This document shows positions 31,903 to 43,001 of a stretch of 64,000 bases of DNA, piece after piece (position 1 is the stretch's first letter; each line of letters opens with the position of its first letter). The notes beneath the pieces were generated by a model that saw only the letters and a list, made by a program, of their open reading frames with translations, did no database searches and was not told where the DNA came from. This stretch comes from Tupaia tana (taxonomy: Eukaryota > Chordata > Mammalia > Scandentia > Tupaiidae): positions 31,604,583 through 31,668,582 of the forward strand of contig JAKSZU010000009.1 of NCBI GenBank assembly GCA_026018925.1. Reading direction: 5' to 3'. Both the position numbers and the translations under genes were made by a program.

Positions 31903-33870
31903 TGCTAATCTTATCAATAGCTCAAAAGAAAGCAAAATCCTTAAATTGGGAAAACAAAGCATAGTAAAGGAAAAGACAGTAATGTTTTACTCAAAATTCA
32001 TAAATTTCTATTTCCCTAGTTCAGTCTTATGTAATTAATCTTTCTTCTGTTGAATTTGCAGTGTTACTGTGTTCTAATCTTTCCTTATAAATTCTAGAAG
32101 TTAACATTCAATGTTTTTATTGAAATTTCTTGTACCTAGCATTAAGTTGGTCATTTTCTTGGTTGGTTTTTGTCCTCTTATTTCTGTATGTATGTCTTTA
32201 GTTTTCTTGGTAGAGCACTCCTTTTAGAACTTCTTGAAGAACTTCTCGTCCGGTGTTGGTAAATTCTTTCAGGTTTTATTTATCTGAGAATGTTTTTTAT
32301 CTTTTCTTCCCATATGAAGGATAATTTTGCCAGGTGTAGTATTCTTGGTTGAAACCGGTTTTCACTTTACACTTTCAATGTATTTTCCCAGTCTTTCCTT
32401 GCTTGCATTGTTTCTGATGAGAGGTCTGACGTTAGCCTGATGGAATGACCTGTATAAGTAACCTGACATTTCTCTCTTGCCAATTTTAGTCTTGTCTTTG
32501 TCGGTGGATTTGGCCAACCTGGTTATCGTGTGCCTTGGAGAAGATTTTCTTGGGTTGATTCTGTTGGGGGTCCTTTGTAGTTCTTGGGTCTGGATATTTT
32601 AATGCTTCTCTAGGTTTGAAAAGTCTTCTTCCAGGATTTCATGGAATAGGTTATCAATTCCCTTATTAGTTTTTTCACCTTCTAGGATACTGATTGTCTG
32701 GATGTTTGGGCACTTAATGGTATCTAGTATTTCTCATATAGTATTCTCATTTTTTGGGATTATTTTCTCAGGTTTTTTTTTTTTCTAGGTCAGAAGTTTT
32801 GCCTTCAACACCAGAGATTCAATCTTCTGCATGGACTAATATGCTTTTAATAACGTTTGAGGGAGGACTTAATTTCCTGTATTGCAGACTTCATCTCTAA
32901 CAGCTCCATTCAGTTCTTTCTTATGGTGTGTAGTTCCTCTTTCAGAACGTGCAAGAACTTCCTCAACTCCTGAAACTCATTGTCTCTTTTCTCCTGCATC
33001 TTCTGGAGTTCACTGTCTCTCATCTCTTACATCTCATTTAGTTTTGTCACTATGAATATTCTGAATTCTCTATCAGACATTTCCATGATTTCTACTGTAT
33101 TGTCTATGGATGGCAAAGAATTGTTCTTTTCACTTAGCGGAGAGATATTTCCTTGGTTTCTCATAATTCTTGAGGTTTTGCAGTGGTTCCTGGTCATTCT
33201 GTGACAAAATTTCTCTTTGCTGTGTTTTGCAATATGGTATCCACAGAAAGAAATTATGAGTTCAGATATATAAAAAGAAGTTTCTTCCTTAAAGCAGGAA
33301 GTTTAATAAGCATTGAGGATTTCAATAACCATGAAAGTATTCAGATGCTTAGCTACTGTGCACTTAGGCCTGTCTAGACACTCACTGTGTGTACCCTGAA
33401 GAGCGGAGTAGGAAAGTAAAGTGTAAAAAAAATAAAAGCAAAAGTAAAAGAAAAAATCTAGACAAAACAACAAAAAAAAGGAAAAAATTATTTTAAAAGG
33501 TAAAAAATGAAAACCATGTGGCATGCCAGGACACACCTCAATTTAAAATGGCTTCTGAAATTAGTGAGAGGAAAAAAAAGGCCTGACATGAGAAGTGATT
33601 TAAAAATTTTTAAAAAATTTTAAAAAACTACAGAGAGAGACTGACAGACAGAGACAGAGAGAGGACAGAGCTCGTTCTACTTTGTCTGAGTGTTTCGGGA
33701 GTCTAGAAGATGAAGTCTAGAGCATAATTTTAGTTGCCTTCGTCCCTAAACACACCAGGACACACCTCAGATTTAAAATGGCTTCTTGTCTGAGTGTTCC
33801 GGGAGTCTTGTCTGAGTGTTTCGTGCCAGTCAATGTTCTTTCTGATAAGTATCACTACTGTTGTCAGTTA
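31903..33870 (-). mobile_element. HAL1-like (half-L1) element, longest copy, antisense
   Basis: Reading the minus strand: a repeated 5' region (33526-33824), then an ORF1-like stretch at about 33200-32200. This opens with 'MRNQGNISPL', passes through a charged coiled-coil segment ('MRDSELQKMQEKRDNEFQEL') and reaches the L1-ORF1-like sequence around 32260-32360. A 3' UTR follows, matching 63750-64000. Many stops. No ORF2 sequence follows ORF1, which is the defining HAL1 layout. The 3' terminus is lost or interrupted near 31903. Confidence 0.7.
33526..33824 (-). repeat. Direct repeats in the 5' region of the HAL1-like element
   Basis: A ~31-bp block ('ccaggacacacctca' then 'atttaaaatggcttct') occurs at 33526-33556 and 33755-33786. 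A second motif, ttgtctgagtgtt-cgggagtct, occurs at 33682-33704 and 33786-33808, with a third partial copy at 33808-33824. The unit period is about 230 bp. Its position suggests a promoter-like 5' UTR built from monomers. Confidence 0.75.
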
Positions 33871-34264
33871 ACAGTGACCTCACTTGGTAATTCACAGACA
33901 TGTCTGATACCACTAAGTTCCTGTTTCTACTCGAATCCATACAACGTCACTGGGAAGAAGTTATGGCCCCTTCTCTTGTCTTCCCCATACTTACACTACA
34001 CTATAATGATTCTATATCATGTTCTTTAAGTTTCATTTCTCTCTCAAAATAGTGGTAGTGTGGAAACAATAGAAACTGTAAGTTTATTAGACTTGATTAT
34101 TCCATTGTGTCACACAAGGGAAAGGTCTTCTAAACTTGAGAACATTCGATGTGAACAGTTTCTTTTTTTTTTTTTCAGAGTTTTGGATTTTAAAAAATTT
34201 GTCCTAAAGTCACTGAAGCAAAAATCATGATAAAACATTCTGCTTCCCTTTGTTATTTCCCAAT

Positions 34265-34265
<1 letters not shown>

Positions 34266-34302
<37 letters not shown>
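34266..34302. repeat. (CA)n microsatellite
   Basis: About 35 bases of pure CA. Confidence 0.97.
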
Positions 34303-34306
<4 letters not shown>

Positions 34307-34427
34307 CCTGTATGTAGGAAAAATGGTTTTGTACATGGGATGAAACAATATAAATTATTATAAATTCAAAACTTACAGATAAGGGTTAGCTATATTACTC
34401 ATCTCTTAAAAGTTTATATAACCTGTC

Positions 34428-34683
34428 GGGACCAGCAGTTAGCATAATGACTATGTCGCTGGACTCCCACGTAGTCGACCGCGGTTCGCGTCCTGGACCC
34501 GGTGGCTTAAACTCACGCCGGGCGTGTGTGTGCGCGTGCCCAAGATCCGGAGAGGAGAATGGAGGAGAAGGGATTGCAGCGTGACCATCCCTCCTGGGGG
34601 GTGATTTCTCACTTTCTATCTCTCTGTCTCTCTCTGTCTGGCGAGCGCACACATCCTATAGCAAAAACCTCTAAAAAAAAAAA
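34428..34683 (+). mobile_element. CYN-like tRNA SINE, long type, sense, young
   Basis: Near-consensus, with a CpG-rich head 'accgcggttcgcgtcctgga' and intact hairpin (34587-34600). A 17-bp TSD with one mismatch, agtttatataacctgtc (34411-34427) versus agttcatataacctgtc (34684-34700). Confidence 0.97.
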
Positions 34684-34700
34684 AGTTCATATAACCTGTC

Positions 34701-35261
34701 AAAATAGCTCCTGGAAAATGAAAGAAGGAAATGACCAAACAGAAAGCAGTTCCTGAAGCCAACATAAGGTGGAAGCCACAGAACCAACTACATCCTTCCA
34801 TCTGTGTGTTGGAAACATGAATAATTTATTTCTATCAACTTCCCTGCAGCCTCTTCTTTCAAGTTCTCAGGTCTATTCCCTTGCCGTTCTTCCCTACAGA
34901 AACACCTCCTTTCTTCAAAAGAGGAAAACACCCTCTTTCCTCTCCTTTCCTCTCCTCTCCATAATCACTTCTCTACAAACTGGATTCTTAGGCTTCAGCT
35001 AAGTGCAGAGACTGACACATCTCTACTGACATCATTGCCTTGGGAGGGAACATATGCAGACACTAAATTTCTCAGAGAATAAATGTAAATACACTCATTT
35101 CAGTTCCATCTCTACCAGCAAGAGCCATAGCTGTCCTTCTCACCGGTTTTCCCAATAGACATATGAACCTTACCATGTTGAGAATTATTTTTGATGGAAT
35201 TAATATGATAATAAACTCTCAAACCAGTAAAGAACATTTCTACTGTTACCATTTTTAAAAA
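34701..35261. other. Unassigned interval
   Basis: C/T-rich single-copy-like sequence, including repeated tttcctctcctttcctctcc at 34937-34960. No domain in the 77-residue frame at 34769-35002. Confidence 0.45.
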
Positions 35262-35520
35262 GTTTATATATTTATTTCTTCCATGAGTGACTGAAGAAGA
35301 TATGAAGAGAAAGAGTGTGTGTGTGCACGTTCACCCCCAGTAGGATCCTGATGCAACAGTCTACTCTCTGCTTCAACCAGCCCTAAGTTATGGGCATACA
35401 CATGCTCAGCACGTCCAGAAATGTCTCTGGATGCAAACTCAAGGCCTTCCTATGCAGGTCAGCTTTGCAGAGTATCCCTTTCCTGCTGCATGAACGTCTA
35501 GCCCAACCTCTTGCTTACTT
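35262..35520 (-). mobile_element. Second tRNA-derived SINE family, antisense copy
   Basis: T/A-rich tail 'tttatatatttatttcttcc', then a body and, toward the right, a B-box-like complement 'ctggatgcaaactcaagg' and head remnants. General layout and tail agree with 24068-24290. Diverged; ends approximate. Confidence 0.45.
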
Positions 35521-36130
35521 GAATATGACCTTGCATTCATTTTAAACAACAAAAAATAAATAAAATAAAATAAGCCTATACATTATTTTACCAAGGTTTT
35601 CTTAAGACTTCCTCGCATTAAAAGAACCACACTGAACTCTTTACATCCAAGAGACTTGGTGCTAGCTCAGTTTTATATTCTTTTCATTTCAATCTCCTTG
35701 ATTGAAGCATGAAGGTCTGAGGACAGGAAGATTGGTTTCCAATTCATTTCATCATGTCTTTTTTTTAAAAAAAAGAAAAAATTCATGTTTTCTTCAATTT
35801 TATTGAGACTATAGCAGATAGTCTATAAATATTCCTCCGGTGTACTTCAGTAAATCTTTTTCAATCTCAATAGAAGGAGCTGCCAGTTAGCCCTCAGTGC
35901 CTACCTCCAATATCGTCTCCTCTGCAGTATAACTAGTACACATTTATTTTCATTTTTAAGCATATGGATGTTTTGCCTTTTGCCTTCTTGGACTTCTTAG
36001 GTTTTTTTTTTTTTCTTTCTCTCTTTTTTTTTGGCATTAGTTAGATTCCATTGTTAATTTAAATGGTCACATTAGCAATGCATGTGTTAGATGACTTGAC
36101 TCATATTACCAGTCATTAGTGGCCTAAAAC
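35521..36130. other. Unassigned interval
   Basis: No recognised gene. Around 35790 'tcaattttattgagactata' could be the start of an antisense L1M 3' UTR but it fades quickly. Confidence 0.4.
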
Positions 36131-36296
36131 AGTATTTTTCAAACTTTCATTTATTATAAGAACTAAAGATCTTGTTAAAATGCATATTCTGACTTAGAAA
36201 GTAGGTCTAGGGTAGAGCTAGAAACACCATATTTCTAACAAGCTCCAAATTATACCAATACTTTTGTCCCAGGGGCCACAAATTGAGTAGCAAGTA
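36131..36296 (+). mobile_element. MER5A-like hAT-Charlie MITE
   Basis: 'cagtatttttcaaactttca' at the start, 'gatcttgttaaaatgcatat', 'gtaggtctagggtagagcta', 'catatttctaacaagctcca' and 'caggggccacaaattgagta' follow the MER5A order of motifs. About 166 bp, nearly full length and diverged. Confidence 0.85.
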
Positions 36297-36334
36297 TTTA
36301 AAACACAGATGCTTTAGAGAAACTACTTCATTAA

Positions 36335-36480
36335 AATCCCAAATTCAAAGTGTATTTTGGCTGTATGACTTGGGCAAGTGACTTGTTTTCTTCATTTTAA
36401 GATGGGAATCATAGTGACATGTCTACCTTCTGCAATGTAAAAATTGAAGGAGATAATGCATGTATTCAAAAGAGTAGCTA
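36335..36480 (+). mobile_element. MIR element, sense
   Basis: Contains the core 'ctgtatgacttgggcaagtg' and 'cattttaagatgggaatcat', then 'gagataatgcatgtattcaa', the MIR core and 3' succession. Confidence 0.85.
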
Positions 36481-36484
36481 ATGA

Positions 36485-36788
36485 AGAATTGCATATTAAA
36501 TGACACAAATCTCTGGCAGGAAATTTGACTTCCACATAAAGTGATAATTGTAGAAATGACTATAATAAAGTCTCAGATACTTTTGCCATTAATTGGGTTG
36601 AGTGACCTAGATGAAATTACTTGCTTCAACTATATAAAGAAAACATGATTTTTAAAAACATTAATGTTTCAGGAAAATGACAAGCATAAGTAAAAAAAAA
36701 TAGCAGTTAAAGAAAAAGAAATGTATATGATGTAAAATGAATACAAATAAACATACATATAACCCTAAATTAAATCTTGTTAGAATAC
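36485..36788. other. Unassigned interval
   Basis: About 300 bp between two MIR copies, A-rich, no gene recognised. Confidence 0.45.
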
Positions 36789-36789
36789 T

Positions 36790-36910
36790 GAAGGTAGGCG
36801 TTAGTATTTCCATTACATACCTGAGGAAACTAAGGTTCAAAGGACCTAAGAAATTTAACCAAAATAACACAGTATAGTGCAAAACCAGGACTTGAACAGA
36901 TTTGCAAGTT
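36790..36910 (-). mobile_element. MIR element, antisense
   Basis: 'attacatacctgaggaaact', 'aggttcaaaggacctaagaa' and 'ccaggacttgaacagatttg' follow the antisense MIR order (GATGAGGAAACTGAGG ... CCAGGATTCGAACCC). Confidence 0.75.
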
Positions 36911-37650
36911 TCTACAATATTTGTTCATCATCCTATACAGAAAAGTTATCTTGTGTTCCAAAAGAAATTCCAAGTAGGATGTGAATTCTCTGTTGCATGG
37001 ATTGCTAAAATATAAAGACGTTCTCAATAATTCCTTTAGCTTTGTATGCTTCACCCACCATTTGGTGAAATACAATTCTGCAGCACCCACTAGCCTGGCT
37101 TCACAAAAGACACACAGTCAGCATTTTCGTCCCGAATGTTGTAGGGGCACTTTGTAACACAGGCATAATCAATCTACAGTGGGCTGAGGTTTGTCAATAA
37201 AGGCAATGGCTCAAGAGCTCTAGAGTTTTAAAATAAAAACTCCTTTTAGCAAACATAAGTAGGAATAAGGCACATGAACACAAGCTGATTTTGTGACTGA
37301 TTGTAATTCATAGTCAGGTGTCAGACCTAACTATTTGCCTTATGCTTTCCAGAAGATGGCTGTTGTGTATTTGCACCTGCAAAAAATAAGCAAACTGCAG
37401 GAGAAAATAATTACAGGTAAACCTGCCTGAGACGATGCCTTTCTCTAAAGACATCCTAATATTAACTTCAATTTTCAAAAGGCTTATCATGCTAAAATTT
37501 CATCACCACAAACATGGCTGATATGAATGAAAAAATAAACATGAGATTGTAGGTCCAAAGTAAGTAAACAGAATACTCTGACCTTGAAATTAAAGATGAC
37601 AGCTTGCTTGTAGCTTGAAGAACTTGATCATTTCAAAAATGCTCAAGAGC
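36911..37650. other. Unassigned interval
   Basis: Single-copy-like sequence, SINE-free. The 86-residue minus-strand frame at 36830-37090 starts in the MIR and has no domain. Confidence 0.45.
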
Positions 37651-37901
37651 GGGACCAGCAGTTAGCGTAATGGCTATGTCGCTGGACTCCCACGTAGTCG
37701 ACCGCGGTTCGTGTCCCGGACCCGGTGGCTTAAAACTCACGCCAGGCGCATGTGCGTGCGTGCCCAAGATCCCGACGGGGGAATGGAGGAGAAGGGATTG
37801 CTGCGTGGTCATCCCCCCTGGGGGGTGATTTCTCGCTTTCTGTCTCTGTCTCTCTGTCTGGCAAGCACATGCGCCCTATAGCAAAAAAAAAACTCTCAAG
37901 A
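37651..37901 (+). mobile_element. CYN-like tRNA SINE, long type, sense, young
   Basis: Near-consensus head ('agcgtaatggctatgtcgct'), intact hairpin and CpGs. A perfect 16-bp TSD, aaaaatgctcaagagc (37635-37650 and 37902-37917). Confidence 0.98.
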
Positions 37902-37956
37902 AAAAATGCTCAAGAGCAAAAAAAAATTACAGGTACATATATTTTTTTATATATTA

Positions 37957-38090
37957 GGGGACTTTAAAAAGTTTGTGGACAAATGGAATTAAAATATGAG
38001 TTTATTTTGGTGCAAAAAATTTAAATTGATACAGTTTTTTATGACTGTTTCTTCATACATAATGTGCATTTTCTATTAATTTTTCAAAGA
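37957..38090 (+). mobile_element. Mariner-like MITE with terminal inverted repeats (best copy)
   Basis: Left end 'ggggactttaaaaagtttgt' and right end whose complement reads 'aggagtctttgaaaaattaa' form ~28-bp imperfect inverted repeats. A TA lies outside each end (ta just before 37957 and after 'gactcct'), as expected for mariner-type TA insertion. About 135 bp, no coding capacity. Related copies: 17104 and 49686. Confidence 0.75.
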
Positions 38091-38534
38091 CTCCTTACAA
38101 AACACTGAAGAATTCCAAAATTTCAGCATAACCTAGAAGAATAATGCCATCTACCAAAGCCAGTGGCATAATTAATTAGGTTCAAGCAATGTTTGTAAAA
38201 CAGCTCTTTAAAAACAAATTCTTAATTTGTAGCATTTGCTAATTTTGGTGGTGTAAATACTCCAACCTAGACTGATGTCAAGCTGTGATATTACACCATT
38301 GAATGCAGATTTAGGAACATATGTGTACAACTGGCTCTATTAAGCTGGTGTTAACCAGTTATGACACACTGATCATTGCAATTAGTATAATTCCAGGCCA
38401 TGGTTTTCATACTAACCATGTTTCATTATCACAACTCTCTGCTAATTTGAGCATGGGTGATGTTTAGGTCAATTAAACAATTAATGACTGAAATTCAGAT
38501 CAATTTAAAAGAGGATGAGTTCTAACTAATGGCA
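38091..38534. other. Unassigned interval, possibly old constrained DNA
   Basis: About 440 bp, low CpG, no young repeat. Contains 'gtgtaaatactccaacctag' and 'gtgttaaccagttatgacac'. The texture recalls old conserved noncoding repeats, but I cannot name one. Confidence 0.3.
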
Positions 38535-38778
38535 TTTTTTTAAAGGTCTTTACCATAAGACATGTACACTTGCCAGAGAGAGAGAAAGGGAAAGTAAGAA
38601 AACTCTCCCTATGGGGGATGGTCATGCCACAGTCCTTTCCCCTCCAGTTTCCTTTCAGGATTTGGGGCACTCATGCACTCACACCCGGCATGATTTTCAA
38701 GCTGCTGGGTCTAGGATTTGAACCATGGTCAGCCATGTGGGAGTCCAGGGCCTTATCCATCACACCATCTGCCATGCC
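38535..38778 (-). mobile_element. CYN-like tRNA SINE, antisense
   Basis: 'tctttaccataagacatgta' to the head 'accatctgccatgccc'. A 9-bp TSD, ctaactaat (38522-38530 and 38779-38787). Hairpin decayed ('tccctatgggggatgg'). Confidence 0.9.
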
Positions 38779-38883
38779 CTAACTAATTCTATTTTACAAT
38801 AATAAATGCTTTTCAATGGACTCTAGATCTTCAGAAGAAAATAAAAATCATGAAATAGCTTGAATCACTCATTTACTTAGATT

Positions 38884-38995
38884 GAAAGAAGAAAGAGGAA
38901 CAGCAGGAGAAACCAATTCCCAATTCGTTGACATTAGTGCTACCCCTTACCAGAAAAAGGTATTATGAAGGGCAAATAATATCAAAGGCCAGTAA
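38884..38995 (+). repeat. 112-bp duplicated segment, copy A (of L1 ORF2)
   Basis: Matches 40731-40842 with four differences that I count, all transitions. By position, the copy at 40731 sits in its native place in the L1 ORF2 reverse-transcriptase start, whereas this copy lies upstream of the endonuclease region. It is therefore the displaced duplicate. Confidence 0.92.
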
Positions 38996-40101
38996 ACTTA
39001 GATTTTAGAACAAAAATATATTAGATATAAGGAATGATACTTCATAATGATACAAGGTCAATTCATAAAGAAAACATAACAATTATGTACATATATGCAC
39101 CTAAAAATAGAGCTGAAAACAACATGAAATAATAATTGATAGAATCAAAGGAAGAAACAAGTCATTCCATAGTAATAGTTAGAGATGTCAATAATTCAAC
39201 TTCAGTAATGAATAGATCAACTGGAAAGAATAACGACAAAGAAATAGAAGAAGCAACACTATAAATCAACTAGACCAAATGAATATGTATAAAACACTTC
39301 ATCCTAGATCAGTCTAATACACATTCTTAAATATACAAGGAATCTTCTCCAGTATAAACCATAGGCTAGAACATAAAATGAGTCTCTATATATTTTAAAA
39401 GAATAAAATAATAAAGTACATTCTCATAATAAAAATAAATTAAACAAGAAATCAGTAAATGAAGAAAATCTTGGAAATTGGCAAATATATAGAAATTAAA
39501 AACAAGACACTCCTAAATAACCAATGGGATAATGAAGAAATTGCAAGGAAAATTTGAAAATACTTTGGGATAAATGAATACTGAAACACAGCATATTATA
39601 CAACACATGAAATTCAAGTAAAACAATGATTAGTGTAAATTTTATAGTCATAAATGTTTACATTAAAAATTTTCTCACATAAATAACTTAGCCTTCTACC
39701 ATAGTAGAAAACTGAGCAATTTAAGTGAGACAGAAAAAAGAAATAATAAAGATTTAGAAGGGAAAAAATGAAATAGAGAATAGAAAAAAAATAATACAAT
39801 AAATGAAAATAAATGTTGATTCTTTTAAAAGATCAATAGAACTGACAAACCATTTGGCTAAAATGACCATGAAAATAAACTAAAGATGCACCTTATTGAA
39901 ATAAAAAAGGATTACAAGAGAACCAATATGAACAACTGCTTTCCAGAAAATTAGATAACCCAGGAAATGAATAAATTCTTAGAAAGACAAAAACAACTGG
40001 AACTCAGTTTAAAAAAACAGAAAAATCTGAATAGACGTACAAAAAGTAAGGAGACTGAATCAAGAATTCAAAACCTTTACATTTAAAAAAAAAGTCTATG
40101 A

Positions 40102-40360
40102 TGGGACCAGCAGTTAGCGTAATGGCTATGTCGCTGGACTCCCACGTAGTCGCCCGTGGTTCGAGTCCCGGACCCGGCGGCTTAAACTCACGCCGGGCAC
40201 ATGTGCGTGCGTGCCCAAGATCCCGAGAGGAGAATGGAGGAGAAGGGATTGCGGCGTGGCCATCCCCCCTGGGGGGTGATTTCCTGCTTTCTGTCTCTCT
40301 GTCTCTCTCTGTCTGTCTGGCGAGCGCACGCGCCCTATAGCAAAAACCTCTCCAAAAAAA
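40102..40360 (+). mobile_element. CYN-like tRNA SINE, long type, sense, young
   Basis: Near-consensus including 'ccatcccccctggggggtga'. A 14-bp TSD, aaaaaagtctatga (40088-40101 and 40361-40374). Retains nearly all expected CpGs. Confidence 0.97.
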
Positions 40361-40452
40361 AAAAAAGTCTATGACGAGATGTCTTCACTTATGAATTCTA
40401 CAAAAATCATTAAATAAGAATTAACACCAATCCTTTTTAATCTCTTGAACAG

Positions 40453-40722
40453 GGACCAGCAGTTGGTGTAATGGCTATATTGCTGGATTCCCATGCAGTG
40501 GACCGCAGTTTGAGTCCCAGACCCAGTGGCTTAAAACTCACGCCGGGCACATGTGCGTGCGTGCCCAAGATCCCGAGAGGAGAATGGAGGAGAAGGGATT
40601 GCGGCGTGGCCATCCCCTCGGGGGGTGATTTCTGCCTTTCTGTCGCTCTGTCTCTCTGTCTCGCTGGCGAGCACACACGCCCTATAGCAAAAACCTCTCC
40701 AAAAAAAGAAAAAAAAAAAAAA
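40453..40722 (+). mobile_element. CYN-like tRNA SINE, long type, sense
   Basis: Head 'gggaccagcagttggtgtaa', hairpin 'ccatcccctcggggggtgat', A-rich tail to 40722. It separates L1 'tctcttgaac' from the duplicated 112-bp block starting at 40731, with a short ctctcgaa repeat to the right. Confidence 0.94.
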
Positions 40723-40730
40723 CTCTCGAA

Positions 40731-40842
40731 GAAAGAAGAAAGAGGAACAGCAGGAGGAACCAATTCCCAATTTGTTGACATTAGTGTTACCCCTTACCAG
40801 AAAAAGATATTATGAAGGGCAAATAATATCAAAGGCCAGTAA
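40731..40842 (+). repeat. 112-bp duplicated segment, copy B (native L1 position)
   Basis: Near-identical to 38884-38995. It continues directly into L1 'aatattaacacaaaaatcat', as expected for ORF2. The high identity between copies contrasts with the old L1 around them. Confidence 0.92.
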
Positions 40843-41261
40843 TATTTATGAATATTAACACAAAAATCATCAATATGATGCCAGCAAACTATATCTAGAA
40901 ATATATAAAAAAATTATACATTGTAAGTAAGTGGGATTTCATTCAACTTCGAAAAAATCAACATGACAAACCATGAGAATAAAGAACAAACATTACATCC
41001 TGATCTTAATAAATACAGATTTTTTTTTATAAGATCCAGTACCCATACATGATAAAAACAACCAGGAATAGAAAGGAAAATTTCCAATCTTCTAAAGGGT
41101 GTCTATGAAAAAAAGCAACTAGCAACACAGTTAACGAAAGACTAAAAACTTTCTCCTTCAAGTCAGGAATAAGACAGGATACCTGCTCTCGTCATTTCTT
41201 TTCAATATTATCCTAGAAATTCTAACCAGAATTTGTAAAGACTTAGAATTTCTAGTACAAT

Positions 41262-41512
41262 GCTGTGGATACTGGAGATAGTATGGGAGGAGGATGGGAA
41301 ATAGGGGAGGGTAAAGGAGAGGAATCAAGAGGAAAAACAAAGAAGGAAAACATTTAAGGGACACAAAAATAGAAAATTATCTGTTGATGATAATTTGTAT
41401 GGTAATATCTTCAGACTAATATATAGTGTATTCATGCTGGGAAAATTCATTTTGTATATTCTAATGATATACAGTTATTGAATGTAAAAAATTAATTAAA
41501 GATATCCTTTGG
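41262..41512 (+). mobile_element. Short 5'-truncated L1 3' UTR inserted in older L1
   Basis: 'gaggaggatgggaaataggg', 'aaaacatttaagggacacaa' and 'tctgttgatgataatttgta' follow the 3' UTR order of the L1 at 62740-62960. It interrupts the reverse-transcriptase region of the host L1, which resumes after about 41520. Only the last ~250 bp of the donor were inserted. Confidence 0.82.
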
Positions 41513-41616
41513 GAAAAAAGAAATTCTAAGAAGAACAACTAGGTAGAAAAAAGAAGAAATAAAACTATCTCTGTTTGCAGATGATATGATCTAGTACATA
41601 GGAAATCTTACAGTAA

Positions 41617-41617
<1 letters not shown>

Positions 41618-41655
<38 letters not shown>
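41618..41655. repeat. (CA)n microsatellite
   Basis: About 38 bases of CA, within L1 sequence after the FADD-like region. Confidence 0.97.
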
Positions 41656-41657
<2 letters not shown>

Positions 41658-42230
41658 ATATTCAAACCAGAAAACTGACTTCTGCGAAGTTGGATACAAA
41701 GTAAACACATAAAACATCAAAACCTTTCTTTTGGTATGCATATACACATAGGTCTATATACTGATATATATCATACAATGCCAAAAGAAGTGCAAGACCT
41801 CTAAAACATTATTAAGAGAAATTAAAGGCCAAAACAAATGGAAGACATCTATCATCATGAATTTGAAAAGGTAATATTGTTACAATACTAATGCTCCTCA
41901 AACTGAGCTATTGATTTAATATAATCACTATCAAAACACCACCTTTAAGAAGAAATTGATAAGCTAATTCAAAATTCAATATAACAATGCAAACACTCAG
42001 AAGAGCTAAACTAAAATAAAAAAAAACAATAAATTTGGATGACTCATACTTCTCTATTTCAAAACTTAGAACAAAGCTACAGTAATCAAGACAGTGTGAT
42101 ACTAGCTTAAGGATAGACATATAGATCAATGGAATAAAATTGAGCATCCAGAAATTAAGCCACTCATTTATAGTCTATTGATTTTTGACAAGGGTGGCAA
42201 GACAATTTAATGGGACAAAATAGTCTTTTG

Positions 42231-42502
42231 GGGGGAACCAGCAGTTAGCGTAATGGCTATGTCGCTGGACTTCCACGTAGTCGACCTTGATTCGCTTCCC
42301 GGACCCGGTGGCTTAAAACTCACGCCGGGCGTGTGTGCGTGCGTGCCCAAGATCCTGAGAGGAGAATGGAGGAGAAGGGATTGCGGCGTGACCATCCCCC
42401 CGGGGGGTGATTTCTCACTTTCTGTCTCTCTGTCTCTCTCTGTCTGTCTGGCGAGCGCACGTGCCCTATAGCGAAAACCTCTCCAAAAAAAAAAAGAAAA
42501 AG
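42231..42502 (+). mobile_element. CYN-like tRNA SINE, long type, sense, young
   Basis: Near-consensus, perfect hairpin CCCCCCGGGGGG (42396-42407). TSD aatagtctttt (42219-42229 and 42503-42513). The B box has a mutation (ttgattcgcttccc). Confidence 0.96.
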
Positions 42503-43001
42503 AATAGTCTTTTTGGTAAAGAGTAAGGGAAGGTATCTTCTTATGAAATCATAAAGTTTAAACCCTGCAGTACATAATATATAGAAAGTAACTGGAAAAT
42601 ATTACAGACCTAAATGTAACAGTAAAAAATTATTAGAAGAAAATAAGATAATAAATGTCCATGATATTGGGTTCAGTGATGACTTCTGAGATACAGCATG
42701 AAAATCAAAAGAATAAAAAGTAAAAACAAAAGAAAAATTGTACTGCATGAAAGCTAGAAACATTTCTGCTTCAAAATACACAGAGAAAATATTCCACAGA
42801 ATGAGAGGAAATTTTGCAAATCATATGTCTGATAAAAGACTTGTATCCTTTAAAAACTAAGATGACAAATTTTTTTTAAAAAAAAGACAAAAACAAATGT
42901 TGACAGGAAAGGGAACTTCATACATATTTTAGTGGGAATATAAAATGGTGCAACCACTTTGGATAATAGCTTAGCATTTCCTCAAAAACCTTAATTTTGA
43001 G

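Noticed and set aside
36661..36882. 73-residue hydrophobic ORF as a small membrane protein
   Set aside because: Derived from A-rich DNA read in antisense and partly from a MIR; no start context or conservation evidence.
37651..37725. tRNA-gene-like sequence with A and B boxes
   Set aside because: It is the head of a dispersed SINE with TSDs and an A tail, not a functional tRNA gene; the cloverleaf is incomplete.
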